This document shows, in pieces, positions 1 through 6,798 of a stretch of DNA of 10,277 bases. Within the stretch, counting starts at the first letter, position 1; every line of letters begins with the position of its first letter. The stretch is taken from NCBI GenBank assembly GCA_964475955.1, contig CAYYZY010000254.1:1-10277 (forward strand), given 5' to 3'. The DNA is from DATKZH01 sp964475955 (GTDB lineage Bacteria > Planctomycetota > Planctomycetia > Pirellulales > Thermoguttaceae). The translations under genes and the position numbers were made by a program. The notes beneath the pieces were generated by a model. It was not told where the DNA came from, did not search any database, and saw nothing but the letters and a program-made list of their open reading frames with translations.

Positions 1-175
1 GATCTCCCGCAATCGCCTGTTTTTCGCTCGTTTCGACCATGGGCACCCGACCGTTCCAGTGATTCCACTCGAGCTTCTCTCGGTTCGGACCGCCGCAGCA
101 CGGCTCCGGCGCACGTTCCGGGGGCTCCGCTTCAGGACGAACGGGGCGCGTGCTCGACTTGCTCTGGTCGGTCAT
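1..175 (-). CDS. Partial CDS (5' end only), conserved-looking protein of unknown function, runs off the left edge
   Basis: An open frame of 58 codons starts with ATG at 173-175 and continues without a stop past base 1, so only the N-terminus is visible. The start is well supported: GGAGG lies 9 nt upstream of the ATG, and a promoter (TTGCCC-16-TACAAT) lies about 100 nt further up. The peptide opens with a hydrophilic, Pro/Glu/Arg-rich stretch (MTDQSKSSTRPVRPEAEPP), then an adjacent cysteine pair in EPCCGGPNREK around residue 26, then an aromatic-rich segment LEWNHWNGRVPMVETSEKQ. The cysteine pair followed by the W-N-x-W-N-G block looks like a conserved core rather than random translation. There is no signal peptide or membrane segment in the visible part. 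I do not recognise the family. It is transcribed divergently from the gene at 536. Confidence 0.66.
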   Translation of the reverse strand, partial: MTDQSKSSTRPVRPEAEPPERAPEPCCGGPNREKLEWNHWNGRVPMVETSEKQAIAGD

Positions 176-282
176 GGGTAAAATCCTCCGGATCGTGTTG
201 ACGGCTGAGGATCGCGCCAGTTCGGCCGACGCCGCACCGCCGCTTGGGCGGACGGGCGGCCTTCCGCCGATGGTCGATCTCG

Positions 283-310
283 ATTGTAGCGGTCGGCCCG
301 TGCGGGGCAA
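283..310 (-). promoter_or_regulatory. Candidate sigma70-type promoter for the left-edge gene
   Basis: On the minus strand a -35 box TTGCCC (305-310) and a -10 box TACAAT (283-288) are separated by 16 bp. Predicted initiation near 276 gives a leader of about 100 nt before the ATG at 175. Both boxes are close to the bacterial housekeeping consensus and stand out in this GC-rich DNA. Not experimentally supported. Confidence 0.5.
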
Positions 311-391
311 TCCGGGAGGGTGGCTCGAGGCGCCGAGGAGCCAATCTACCGAAGCGCGGATAATGATCAACATGCGCGGAGGGAGCGGTCA

Positions 392-420
392 TTGACGGTA
401 TCCGGCCGGGCTCATACGAT
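392..420 (+). promoter_or_regulatory. Candidate sigma70-type promoter for the gene at 536
   Basis: TTGACG (392-397), a 17-bp spacer and TACGAT (415-420) make a near-consensus housekeeping promoter on the plus strand. Transcription would begin around 427, giving a leader of about 109 nt before the ATG at 536. Confidence 0.5.
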
Positions 421-535
421 CGGAGGGAACCGGCGTCGAGGTGGCTCTTGAAACGAGCTCGCGCCTCGATTCGCAGCCTACCAAGCCGGCAGAAGCGTCG
501 TCCTGCATGGAAACCGCATCGAACGGAAGTGGCGC

Positions 536-1051
536 ATGACCCTCGAACGCACCGCGGAGCTCGCCGGGTTCTTTGCCGCGCACGGCGTCTGGTGCATCGC
601 CCGAGAGGGAGCGCTGGTTCCCATGCTGGCGTACGAGCGGGCGGACGGGAAGCGTGTCATGGACCGCATCGCCCTGGACGACCGAAACGAAGCGGTCGCC
701 GCAGGGCGGAAGTGGCTCGAGGAAAACGCCCGCGAGGCGGTCCGCGCGGTGCTCGTCTACGACGCGTACGTCGCCGCCCCGTGGGGCAAGGCCGAGGCCA
801 TCCTGCTCGACGCGCGCCAGTACGGCCCGGCGCCCCGGGCGTGTCAGATGATGGTCCCGTATCGCGGCGCGCGGTCGGGCAAGGGATTCGCCGTCTACCG
901 CCCCAAGCTCGTGGCCGTCCAAGGGGCTACGGAGACGTCTTACGACCCGATCATCGAGGCCTTCTTCCGGGGCGTTTCCACACACCAGGAGGGCGCGGCG
1001 ATCTGGAGCGACCACCTGGAAGAAAGCCGCTGGGGACCCCGCGACGAATAG
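536..1051 (+). CDS. Hypothetical protein, 171 aa, unknown function
   Basis: The frame begins with ATG at 536, preceded by GGAAG 6 nt upstream. The frame stays open upstream to a stop at 449-451 but offers no other ATG, GTG or TTG, so this start is the best. The protein looks soluble and of mixed alpha/beta composition: an N-terminal helix (TLERTAELAGFFAAHGVWC), a strand rich in hydrophobics ending LVPMLAYE, an acidic/basic helix (DDRNEAVAAGRKWLEENA), strands such as RAVLVYDAYVAAPWGK, and a C-terminal aromatic region (FFRGVSTHQEGAAIWSDHLE). There is no signal peptide, membrane segment or obvious catalytic motif. It ends 9 bp from the convergent stop of the zinc-ribbon gene. The composition and ribosome-binding site argue that it is real; I cannot name a family. 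Confidence 0.8.
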   Translation: MTLERTAELAGFFAAHGVWCIAREGALVPMLAYERADGKRVMDRIALDDRNEAVAAGRKWLEENAREAVRAVLVYDAYVAAPWGKAEAILLDARQYGPAPRACQMMVPYRGARSGKGFAVYRPKLVAVQGATETSYDPIIEAFFRGVSTHQEGAAIWSDHLEESRWGPRDE

Positions 1052-1060
1052 CCCGATCGG

Positions 1061-2743
1061 TCACTCCTCCTCGGGCTGCGAAGAGGAAGCGGCCGGCTCC
1101 GGCTCGTCCTCGACCGGGGGTTTTTCCTTGGCCGGCGCCTTCGGCTCCTCGGGCTCAGCTTCCGGGGCGTCTGCCGGTTCCGCCTTGGGCTTGGGGGGCG
1201 AGACGTCGGGCACCGACACCTCCGGCGGCGGCATCTCCGGAAGCGAAACCGTCGGGGCCGAGAGCTCCGGGGGCGCGAGCGTGGCCGACGACGCGTCGGG
1301 CAACTCGAGCTCCGAAGATGAATCGTCGGGCAACGGGACGTCGGGAAACGGCGTCTCGGTAGACAACGAGGGCGAGGTCGCATCGCCGGGCGGCCCGGAC
1401 ACATCGGCCGGCATCGCCATTTCCGGCAGATCGGCCTCGGCGGGCGCAGCCCGATACTGCCGGTTCAGGTCGTCGATTTCGTCCGAAGGCGCGTCGTTCG
1501 CTTCTTCCGCCTCGGGCGCCGGTTTCATCCAGCCGGGGAACCAGTCGGGCGAGTACTTGTACGTGTGCGGCACGCCCGGCAGGGGTATTTTCAGGAAGTT
1601 GCCCGCCGGGCCCCGGATGAAGTTGAGCAGGTAGTAGGCGATCAGCATGCCGGCCACGCCCCCGAGCACCCAACTGACGATCTCCCGGCCCATGCTCTTC
1701 TGCTGGCGTCGGCGCGGCCGGCCCGGTGCCGCGCCGGCCGCGGCGGCTTCCGCCTCCGCGTCTTCCCGCGCGAAGTCGAACGCGCCGGCCGGGGCCGCCT
1801 CGGAGGACGCCGGAATGCTTGGGCCGACGTCGATCTGCGGCATGCCGTCGACCTTGGCCCAGGCGTCGAGGGCAGGCACGGCCTCTCCACGCTCGCCGCT
1901 GGAGATCACGTGCCGCGCGACGGCCGACGCCACCTCGGGCCCCAACGGCTCGCCCGTTGCGACGACGACCACGTCGCCTAACGGGCACTCCGCCGCGCAG
2001 TGCGGGCATCGGACCTGGAGCTCCTCCGGGGGCTCCGGCTCCGAAGGCGGCTGGTCGGCGGTTTCGTCGGGCTCGGCGTCTGCCTCGACGGCCTCCCCCT
2101 CCGGTTCCGCCTCCGGCGTGGGTTCCTCTTCCTCCGCCACTTCGGCTTCCAGCGGCTGGTCGGCCGGCTGCCCGGCTTCGTCTTCGGGCTCGGCCTCCTC
2201 CGCAAGCACCGGCTCGTCCTGTTCGGCCGGTTGGGCTTCCACGTCACCCGGCTGCTCGCCGTCCGGTGCGTCGACCGTCTCGTCGACTTCGATTTCTTCG
2301 GCCTCCTCGACCCGTTCGACTTCCTCGGCCCGCTGCATGGCCAGGACGATCGCGTCGGCGTGGCTGGGCGGCTCTTGGGCCGCGGTGCCGCCCTCGTGCC
2401 CGTCGCTGGAGTCCACGGCGGCCCCCCCCTCCGACGGACGAGACGAGCCGTCCTCAGCGGGCCGGTCCGGTGCCTCGTCGGCTGCGGCGACGACGGCATC
2501 GGCAGGTTCCACGGCTTCCGCGTTTTCCGCCGTAGCGCCTTCGCCTCCCTCGGCGGCGGGGGCGACTACGATCAGCTCGGGCGGGGGCTCCGCGTCGTCG
2601 CCGATTTCCGCCGCGTCGGCCAGCACGTCACGCAACGGGTATTCCGCCTGACACCGCGGGCAACGGACCGGTCGACCCTCTTCGAGTCCCTCGGGGATCG
2701 CGACCGGCTCCCGGCAGTTCCTGCACGTAGCACTCCTGGACAT
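1061..2743 (-). CDS. Zinc-ribbon, acidic low-complexity, single-pass membrane protein (560 aa)
   Basis: The start is ATG at 2741-2743, with GAGGAG just upstream and a -10-like TACACT about 33 nt away. The frame remains open 125 codons further up, but that extension runs through promoter and repeat DNA. Domains in order: an N-terminal zinc ribbon with C7-x2-C10 and C28-P-x-C31; an Ala/Glu/Asp-rich low-complexity stretch from about 45 to 240; a second knuckle VRCPHCAAECPLGDVV with C246, C249 and C253; a basic patch RPRRRQQ near 342-348; one transmembrane segment at about 355-376; and a tail rich in Pro, Glu and Ser with repeated P-E/D-V motifs (about 430-560). The first and second knuckles resemble each other (VRCPRCQAEYPLRDV against VRCPHCAAECPLGDV), which suggests internal duplication. 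By the positive-inside rule the ribbons are probably cytoplasmic and the tail exported. Similar architectures are common in planctomycetes; their function is unknown to me. Possible roles are scaffolding or sensing near the membrane. Confidence 0.85.
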   Translation of the reverse strand: MSRSATCRNCREPVAIPEGLEEGRPVRCPRCQAEYPLRDVLADAAEIGDDAEPPPELIVVAPAAEGGEGATAENAEAVEPADAVVAAADEAPDRPAEDGSSRPSEGGAAVDSSDGHEGGTAAQEPPSHADAIVLAMQRAEEVERVEEAEEIEVDETVDAPDGEQPGDVEAQPAEQDEPVLAEEAEPEDEAGQPADQPLEAEVAEEEEPTPEAEPEGEAVEADAEPDETADQPPSEPEPPEELQVRCPHCAAECPLGDVVVVATGEPLGPEVASAVARHVISSGERGEAVPALDAWAKVDGMPQIDVGPSIPASSEAAPAGAFDFAREDAEAEAAAAGAAPGRPRRRQQKSMGREIVSWVLGGVAGMLIAYYLLNFIRGPAGNFLKIPLPGVPHTYKYSPDWFPGWMKPAPEAEEANDAPSDEIDDLNRQYRAAPAEADLPEMAMPADVSGPPGDATSPSLSTETPFPDVPLPDDSSSELELPDASSATLAPPELSAPTVSLPEMPPPEVSVPDVSPPKPKAEPADAPEAEPEEPKAPAKEKPPVEDEPEPAASSSQPEEE

Positions 2744-2775
2744 GCATCGCTCCTCGGCTTGTGGTTCCGCCTTCC

Positions 2776-2781
2776 AGTGTA
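2776..2781 (-). promoter_or_regulatory. Candidate -10 box of the zinc-ribbon gene
   Basis: On the minus strand TACACT followed by GGAAG lies 32 nt upstream of the ATG. The same TACACT hexamer with similar flanks (CTACACTGAAG) precedes the Hsp70 gene at 6798. The best -35 at 17 bp is TGCAAA, which is poor, so only the -10 is called. If real, this gene does not depend solely on read-through from the Hsp70 genes. Confidence 0.35.
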
Positions 2782-2897
2782 GTCCCCTCTCGCTGCGGTT
2801 TGCAGTACTTTCACCGGCCGCTTCTCGAAATCGGCGGAACGCGTAGAAGCGAGTGTCTTGCCTCCGTCGGAACCGGAGAGTCCTGGGCTTCGGGTTA

Positions 2898-3018
2898 GGC
2901 TTTGTCGGAAAACGGCCGGGGCAGGGCGATCGGTAGGGTGCGTACTTGCACGCACGCCGGAAAACCGTGTTCTCCGCGTGGGTGCAAGCACCCACCCTAC
3001 GGGTTTTCCGACAAAGCC
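2898..3018. repeat. 121-bp palindromic intergenic element with nested inverted repeats
   Basis: The outer arms are a perfect 16-bp inverted repeat: GGCTTTGTCGGAAAAC at 2898-2913 and its reverse complement at 3003-3018. Inside lie a second pair of arms at 2933-2955 and 2978-3000, beginning GTAGGGTG and ending CACCCTAC, which match at 20 of 23 positions. The right inner arm also contains its own palindrome GTGGGTGC-AA-GCACCCAC. This nested structure resembles a dispersed palindromic repeat (REP/MITE-like) inserted between genes. There is no coding potential. It could also act as a structured RNA or a transcription barrier. Confidence 0.75.
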
Positions 3019-3060
3019 GAGCACAGAACCGCAAAGGGGGTTGCCAAGGCCCGAAAGCGC

Positions 3061-3088
3061 AAGAAAACGGGACCCGATGAATCGGGTC
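3061..3088 (-). terminator. Candidate Rho-independent terminator downstream of the Hsp70 genes
   Basis: Read on the minus strand, an 8-bp inverted repeat (GACCCGAT, two bases, ATCGGGTC; plus positions 3071-3088) is followed after CCCG by TTTTCTT. It lies about 95 nt beyond the stop of the Hsp70 gene at 3183. The tight loop means the effective stem is probably 6-7 bp, and the T-run is interrupted, so the call is moderate. Confidence 0.42.
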
Positions 3089-3182
3089 ACTACGAGCCCC
3101 TATGAATGGTCTGGGCAAGGGTTGGCGCGGCGCGCGCCGTTCCTTTGCTGACGATCGTTTACCCTGCGGTTGGGCGCCGATC

Positions 3183-4730
3183 CTATGCGTAGTCGGTTGG
3201 TTCGGCGCCGCTGATGTGGAGGCGCCAGCCGTCGAGGTGTTCTTTGGGGAGGCTGTTTTCGCGGCGGAACTCAGAGTCGACCTGGGTGTCGGCGTCGGGG
3301 ATCGACACCCGCACCCTCAGCCGGCCGTCCTGCTCGTAGCGGAACAGCACGTCGATGGGGGTTTGCGCGGGCAGCCGGGGCGGGAGGTGGGGGACGCTGA
3401 AGCGCCCGATCGGCGTGCACTCCTCGGGCGAGCGGCTTTCGCCCTCGACGATCTCGACCAGGATCGACTTCTGGTCCGGCTTGTGGGTCTTGAAGGTTCG
3501 CTTGGCGGTGACCGGCAGGGCCGTGTTTCGCGGGATGATGACGCCCGTTCGCCGCTGGTCGGTCTGCGGGTCGACGCCGACCACGCCCAGGCTGTGCGAG
3601 TTGACGTTGCGGATGGCGAACGCCGCCGGCTCCCCTTCGCGCCGGGCCACCAGCAGCCCGGCCCAGAGGGCGGCGCCGTGGGCGACCGCCTCGTCGGCGG
3701 CGACCGAGGCGTCGGGTTCCTGGCCGGAGAGCTCGCGGAGCATGTTGCGGACCATGGGCATGCGCGTCGACCCGCCGACGAGCAGCAGGCGGTCGATCCG
3801 CGACCAGTCGAGCCCGGCCGCCTTGAGGGTTTCGTTCACGGTGAAGCGGGTGCGGTCGACCAGGTCGAGCGTCGCCCCCTCGAACTGCTCGCGCGTGATC
3901 TCGACTCGGGCGGAGCGCCCCTGGTAGTCGCAGGCGACCGAGGCCCGTTGCCGGGCGGAGAGGGTCCGCTTGGCGTCTTCGCAGGCGAGCCGGAGCCGGG
4001 CGGTCGCGAGGGGGTCTTCGCGGGGATCGGCGAGGTGCTCGCGGATGAAGCCTTCGGCGACCAGGTCGACGAGGCGCTGGTCCCAGTCGTGGCCGCCCAG
4101 TTGCACGTCGCCGTCGGTGGCCAGGGCGATGAACTCGCCGTCGCGGATCTCCATGGCGGTGACGTCGAAGGTGCCGCCCCCCAGGTCGTAGACCAGCACG
4201 TTCCGCACGCGGTCGCCGGTTTGCCCGGACTGAAACAGCCCCTGCTGGAAGCCGAAGGCCACGGCGGCGGCGGTGGGCTCATTGATGATGTCGAGCACCT
4301 GGAAGCCGGCCATGTAGCCGGCGTCCTGCGTCGCCTTGCGGCGGACCTCGTCGAAGTAGGCCGGCACGGTGATCACGACCTCGGCGAAGGGGCCGATCTG
4401 GGCGGCCGCGTCGAGGCGGAGCTTGTTGAGGATCCACGCCTCGATCACCTCGGGCGGGTAGCGCTTTCCGTCGATGGCCTTGTGGTAGACGGGGCGGCCC
4501 ACCTCGCGCTTCGAGCACTCGGCGACCCAGTCGGCCTCGGTCGAAAGGGCCTTGAGCGCCTCCTTGCCGACCACGACGTCGTCGCCGTCGAAAAGGACCA
4601 CGCTCGGCGTCGCCCGATCCCCTTCGCCGTTGACCAAGGTGGACGGCTGACCGCGCGGGTCGAGTCGGGCCACGACCGAGTAGGTGGTGCCCAGGTCGAC
4701 GCCGACGGCGGGAGCGGATGGGGTGTTCAT
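3183..4730 (-). CDS. Hsp70/DnaK-family protein, soluble, lacking the alpha-helical lid (515 aa)
   Basis: This is a divergent Hsp70 ATPase. From the ATG at 4730 the nucleotide-binding domain shows phosphate-1 loop GVDLGTTYS (10-18), NEPTAAA (150-156), phosphate-2 loop DLGGGTFDV (182-190) and adenosine-motif LLVGGSTRMP (316-325). The beta-sandwich substrate-binding domain starts near residue 375 (NVNSHSLGV) and includes IIPRNTALPV and a Q..I.V.EGE strand. The protein ends at 515, so the SBD-alpha lid of canonical DnaK (about 638 aa) is absent, and the linker lacks the classical VLLLDV. An ATP-dependent chaperone or regulator with altered client retention is expected. The frame extends 8 codons upstream to a TTG at 4754; I prefer the ATG because homology begins soon after it, although neither start has a clear Shine-Dalgarno sequence. 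It lies 127 bp downstream of a co-oriented paralogue, probably in one operon. No DnaJ or GrpE partner is in the window. Confidence 0.93.
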   Translation of the reverse strand: MNTPSAPAVGVDLGTTYSVVARLDPRGQPSTLVNGEGDRATPSVVLFDGDDVVVGKEALKALSTEADWVAECSKREVGRPVYHKAIDGKRYPPEVIEAWILNKLRLDAAAQIGPFAEVVITVPAYFDEVRRKATQDAGYMAGFQVLDIINEPTAAAVAFGFQQGLFQSGQTGDRVRNVLVYDLGGGTFDVTAMEIRDGEFIALATDGDVQLGGHDWDQRLVDLVAEGFIREHLADPREDPLATARLRLACEDAKRTLSARQRASVACDYQGRSARVEITREQFEGATLDLVDRTRFTVNETLKAAGLDWSRIDRLLLVGGSTRMPMVRNMLRELSGQEPDASVAADEAVAHGAALWAGLLVARREGEPAAFAIRNVNSHSLGVVGVDPQTDQRRTGVIIPRNTALPVTAKRTFKTHKPDQKSILVEIVEGESRSPEECTPIGRFSVPHLPPRLPAQTPIDVLFRYEQDGRLRVRVSIPDADTQVDSEFRRENSLPKEHLDGWRLHISGAEPTDYA

Positions 4731-4800
4731 GGAGGCGCGGATATTCGAGGGCAACTTGCGATCCAGAAATCATCAAGCAGCGTAGGGCCGCATGGTGCAC

Positions 4801-4823
4801 GGCACGTTGGAAACGTACCCCAC
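4801..4823. repeat. Single copy of the GGCACGTT...CCCAC repeat arm
   Basis: The 23 bases here differ at one position from the right arm of the perfect inverted repeat at 7629-7651 (GGCACGTTGGAAACGTGCCC plus CAC). The copy lies in the 127-bp gap between the two Hsp70 genes and is itself roughly palindromic (GCACGTT-GGA-AACGTAC). It marks a dispersed repeat family in this genome. Confidence 0.7.
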
Positions 4824-4857
4824 GGCAAGGTCGCAATCGTTCTCTCTTGCACGGTCC

Positions 4858-6798
4858 TTACCAGGGATTCAGGAGGCCGCTCTCGGGAAACAGCCAGGAA
4901 ACGAGCAGATAGCCCACCCCCAGCCCGACGATCGCCGAAACGACGAAACCGATCACCTGGACCAACCACTTGGGAACGCCCGGTGAGGGCTCGGCTTCGG
5001 ACTCGTCGGCCGCCACCGGAGGGGAACCCGCCCGAGACGGCTGGCCGCCCGGTGGGCGACGGGCCGTCCCGGCGGCGGGCGATTGCGCGGAAGCGCCGCC
5101 GGGTTGCGCGTCGGCCCCCGTCGATTGCGCACCGGCACCGGTCGCTTGCGCGGGGCGGCTACTCGGTTGCGGCGCTGTGGTCGCCGAAGCGCCCTGCGGG
5201 TTTGCCGGGTTCGGGGCATCGTCGAGGCCGAGCACGTCGCCGATGATGTTCTCGAAGGCGTCGAAGCCGCTGGCCGAGGCGACCGGCTCCTTCCACCGCG
5301 TCATCCCCTTTTCCGAGAGGCCCGCGCCGCGCTCGACGTCAAGCTCCACCTCGTGGTGCGTCCCCGGCACGGTCCCGCGCACGTGCAGGCGCCCGTTGGT
5401 GGCGTATTCGAACGTGACCTCCACGGGCCACCCTTGGGGCAAGTCGGGCGGGAGGTTGCGGATCACCGTGCGACCGATGGCCGTGCACTGGTCGGGCAGC
5501 GAGCTTTCGCCCTCGAGGACCTGGATGACGATCGACCGCTGCCCCGCGCGCTTGGTGACGAACCGTTCGGCGAACGTGGCGGGCAGGGGGGTGTTTCGCG
5601 GGATGAGCACCACGTTGCTCTTGCGGAGCGTCTCCTGTTCGATCCCCTCGACACCCAAACTGTGCGAATTGACGTTGGTGACCTGGAAGGTGGAGCCGCC
5701 CGCGTCTTCCGCCTTCTCGGCGAGCAGGTGGCCGGCGTAGAGCGCCGCGCCGCGGGCGACCGCTTCGTCGGGATTGACGGTGCGGTCGGGCGCGAGCCCG
5801 GTCATCTCTTCGAGTATCCGGCGGACCATAGGCATGCGCGTGGCGCCGCCGACCAGGAGGACGCGGGAGACGTCGGCCCACTCGAGGCCCGCCGTGCCGA
5901 TCAGCGCCCGGGTGGTATGGGCCGTTCGCTCCAGGAGATCGGCCGTGATTTCCTCGAATTCCTCCCGCGTGAGGCGCACCTCGCCAGCCGCGCCCGCGTG
6001 CTCCCAGCGAATGGTCGCTCGGCCTCGGGCGCTGAGCGTGTGCTTGGCCTCGACGACGTCGTTGAGCAGGCGATTCATGGCGGTCGGGTCGCCGCGGGGG
6101 TCGGCGCCGCGGTCGCGGCGCAGCGAGTCGGCCACGTAGTCGACGAGGCGCATGTCCCAGTCGTGCCCGCCGAGACGGACGTCGCCGTCGGTGGCCAGCG
6201 TGCGCACGTTGCCCGGCTCGAGCCGCAGGAGGGTGACGTCGAAGGTGCCGCCTCCCAGGTCGTAGACGAGCACGTTCATCGTCTCGGTGGCGCCGCCGGA
6301 GGGCGCGAGGTAGCCGTGGAGCTCGCCGAAAGAGAGCGCGGCGGCGGTGGGCTCATTGACGATGTCGAGCACGCGCAGGTTGGCCAGCTCGCCGGCGTCG
6401 GCGGTCGCCTTGCGGCGGGGCTCGTCGAAGTAGGCGGGCACGGTGATCACGACCTGGACTTCCGGCCCGAGCGCCTCGACCAGGCCGGCCCTCAGCTTGC
6501 GGAGGATGCAGGCCTGGATCACCTCGGGGGGCATGTGCTCGCCGCGGATCGCCCGGCTGTAGACCAGCGCGCCCATGTCGCGCTTGACCCATTCGGCGAC
6601 GCGGTCGGGATGGACGATCGTGGCGCTTCGGGCCTCCTTGCCGACGACGACTTCGGCGTCGTCGAAGAGCACGATGCTGGGCGTCAACAGATCGCCCTCG
6701 GCGTTGCGGACCATGGCCGTTCGGCCCGAGGCGTCGACCCACGCCGCGGCCGAGTTGGTGGTCCCCAGATCGATTCCGACTGCGATTGGCTTGCTCAT
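4858..6798 (-). CDS. Tail-anchored Hsp70/DnaK-family protein without lid (646 aa)
   Basis: The start is ATG at 6798 with AAGGA a few bases upstream. Residues 1-375 form the Hsp70 ATPase domain: GIDLGTTNS (8-16), NEPTAAA (148-154), DLGGGTFDV (180-188), LLVGGATRMP (314-323). A beta-sandwich substrate-binding domain follows (about 375-508; VNSHSLGVEG, LIPRNTPLPA, VLEGESS). Instead of the helical lid there is a short amphipathic stretch (FENIIGDVLGL, about 515-525), then an Ala/Gly/Pro/Gln-rich linker with 7-residue repeats (about 530-605), then a hydrophobic segment (611-637) and a ten-residue tail. With no signal peptide, the ATPase should be cytoplasmic and the protein inserted by its C-terminus. 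It is clearly a paralogue of the gene at 3183, with the same VNSHSLG signature and the same missing lid. Its own promoter lies just upstream. Biochemical role and clients are unknown; membrane recruitment of an Hsp70 activity is an inference from the anchor. Confidence 0.94.
   Translation of the reverse strand: MSKPIAVGIDLGTTNSAAAWVDASGRTAMVRNAEGDLLTPSIVLFDDAEVVVGKEARSATIVHPDRVAEWVKRDMGALVYSRAIRGEHMPPEVIQACILRKLRAGLVEALGPEVQVVITVPAYFDEPRRKATADAGELANLRVLDIVNEPTAAALSFGELHGYLAPSGGATETMNVLVYDLGGGTFDVTLLRLEPGNVRTLATDGDVRLGGHDWDMRLVDYVADSLRRDRGADPRGDPTAMNRLLNDVVEAKHTLSARGRATIRWEHAGAAGEVRLTREEFEEITADLLERTAHTTRALIGTAGLEWADVSRVLLVGGATRMPMVRRILEEMTGLAPDRTVNPDEAVARGAALYAGHLLAEKAEDAGGSTFQVTNVNSHSLGVEGIEQETLRKSNVVLIPRNTPLPATFAERFVTKRAGQRSIVIQVLEGESSLPDQCTAIGRTVIRNLPPDLPQGWPVEVTFEYATNGRLHVRGTVPGTHHEVELDVERGAGLSEKGMTRWKEPVASASGFDAFENIIGDVLGLDDAPNPANPQGASATTAPQPSSRPAQATGAGAQSTGADAQPGGASAQSPAAGTARRPPGGQPSRAGSPPVAADESEAEPSPGVPKWLVQVIGFVVSAIVGLGVGYLLVSWLFPESGLLNPW
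5081..5185 (-). repeat. 21-bp tandem repeat (5 units) inside the Hsp70 linker
   Basis: Five consecutive degenerate 21-bp units, on the plus strand beginning GATTGCGC, GGTTGCGC, GATTGCGC, GCTTGCGC and GGTTGCGG at 5081, 5102, 5123, 5144 and 5165. In the protein they give an Ala-Gln (once Pro-Gln) every seventh residue within a Gly/Ala/Ser/Pro spacer (for example TGAGAQS, TGADAQP, GGASAQS). The unit is a multiple of three, so copy-number change would alter linker length without frameshift. Confidence 0.75.

Larger units (their letters stand above)
176..535. other. Divergent intergenic region with leaders of both flanking genes
   Basis: This 360-bp stretch separates the divergent starts at 175 and 536. 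It holds the two promoter candidates described separately. Short open frames exist on both strands (150-395 on plus, 132-392 on minus), but neither has a ribosome-binding site or a protein-like composition, and they overlap each other, so I do not annotate them. The roughly 100-nt leaders on both sides leave room for post-transcriptional control, but I see no recognisable riboswitch. Confidence 0.55.
2744..3182. other. Intergenic region between the zinc-ribbon gene and the Hsp70 genes
   Basis: A 439-bp stretch without a credible gene. It contains the promoter of the zinc-ribbon gene, a 121-bp palindromic element at 2898-3018 and a terminator-like hairpin at 3061-3088. Open frames through it on both strands merely read through the palindrome and lack ribosome-binding sites. 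Confidence 0.6.

Noticed and set aside
150..395. Small ORFs on both strands at 132-395
   Set aside because: No ribosome-binding sites, mutually overlapping, and they cover the promoter/leader region of the divergent genes.
448..1362. 304-codon Arg/Pro/Ala-rich plus-strand frame over the 171-aa gene
   Set aside because: It is the shifted frame of the gene at 536 and continues into the antisense of the zinc-ribbon gene; composition is typical of an out-of-frame shadow.
1647..2651. Ser/Ala-rich plus-strand open frame opposite the zinc-ribbon gene
   Set aside because: The Ser/Ala richness mirrors the Glu/Ala/Asp-rich low-complexity coding sequence on the other strand; no start signal or domain.
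2744..3118. N-terminal extension of the zinc-ribbon protein by 125 codons
   Set aside because: The extension crosses the promoter and the palindromic element; the ATG at 2743 has a good ribosome-binding site directly before the zinc ribbon.
3102..5246. Very long plus-strand open frame (714 codons) opposite the soluble Hsp70
   Set aside because: It is the antisense of the Hsp70 gene, rich in Gly/Arg/Val/Asp-type shadow composition; the minus-strand Hsp70 motifs are unambiguous, and long antisense frames are expected in GC-rich DNA.
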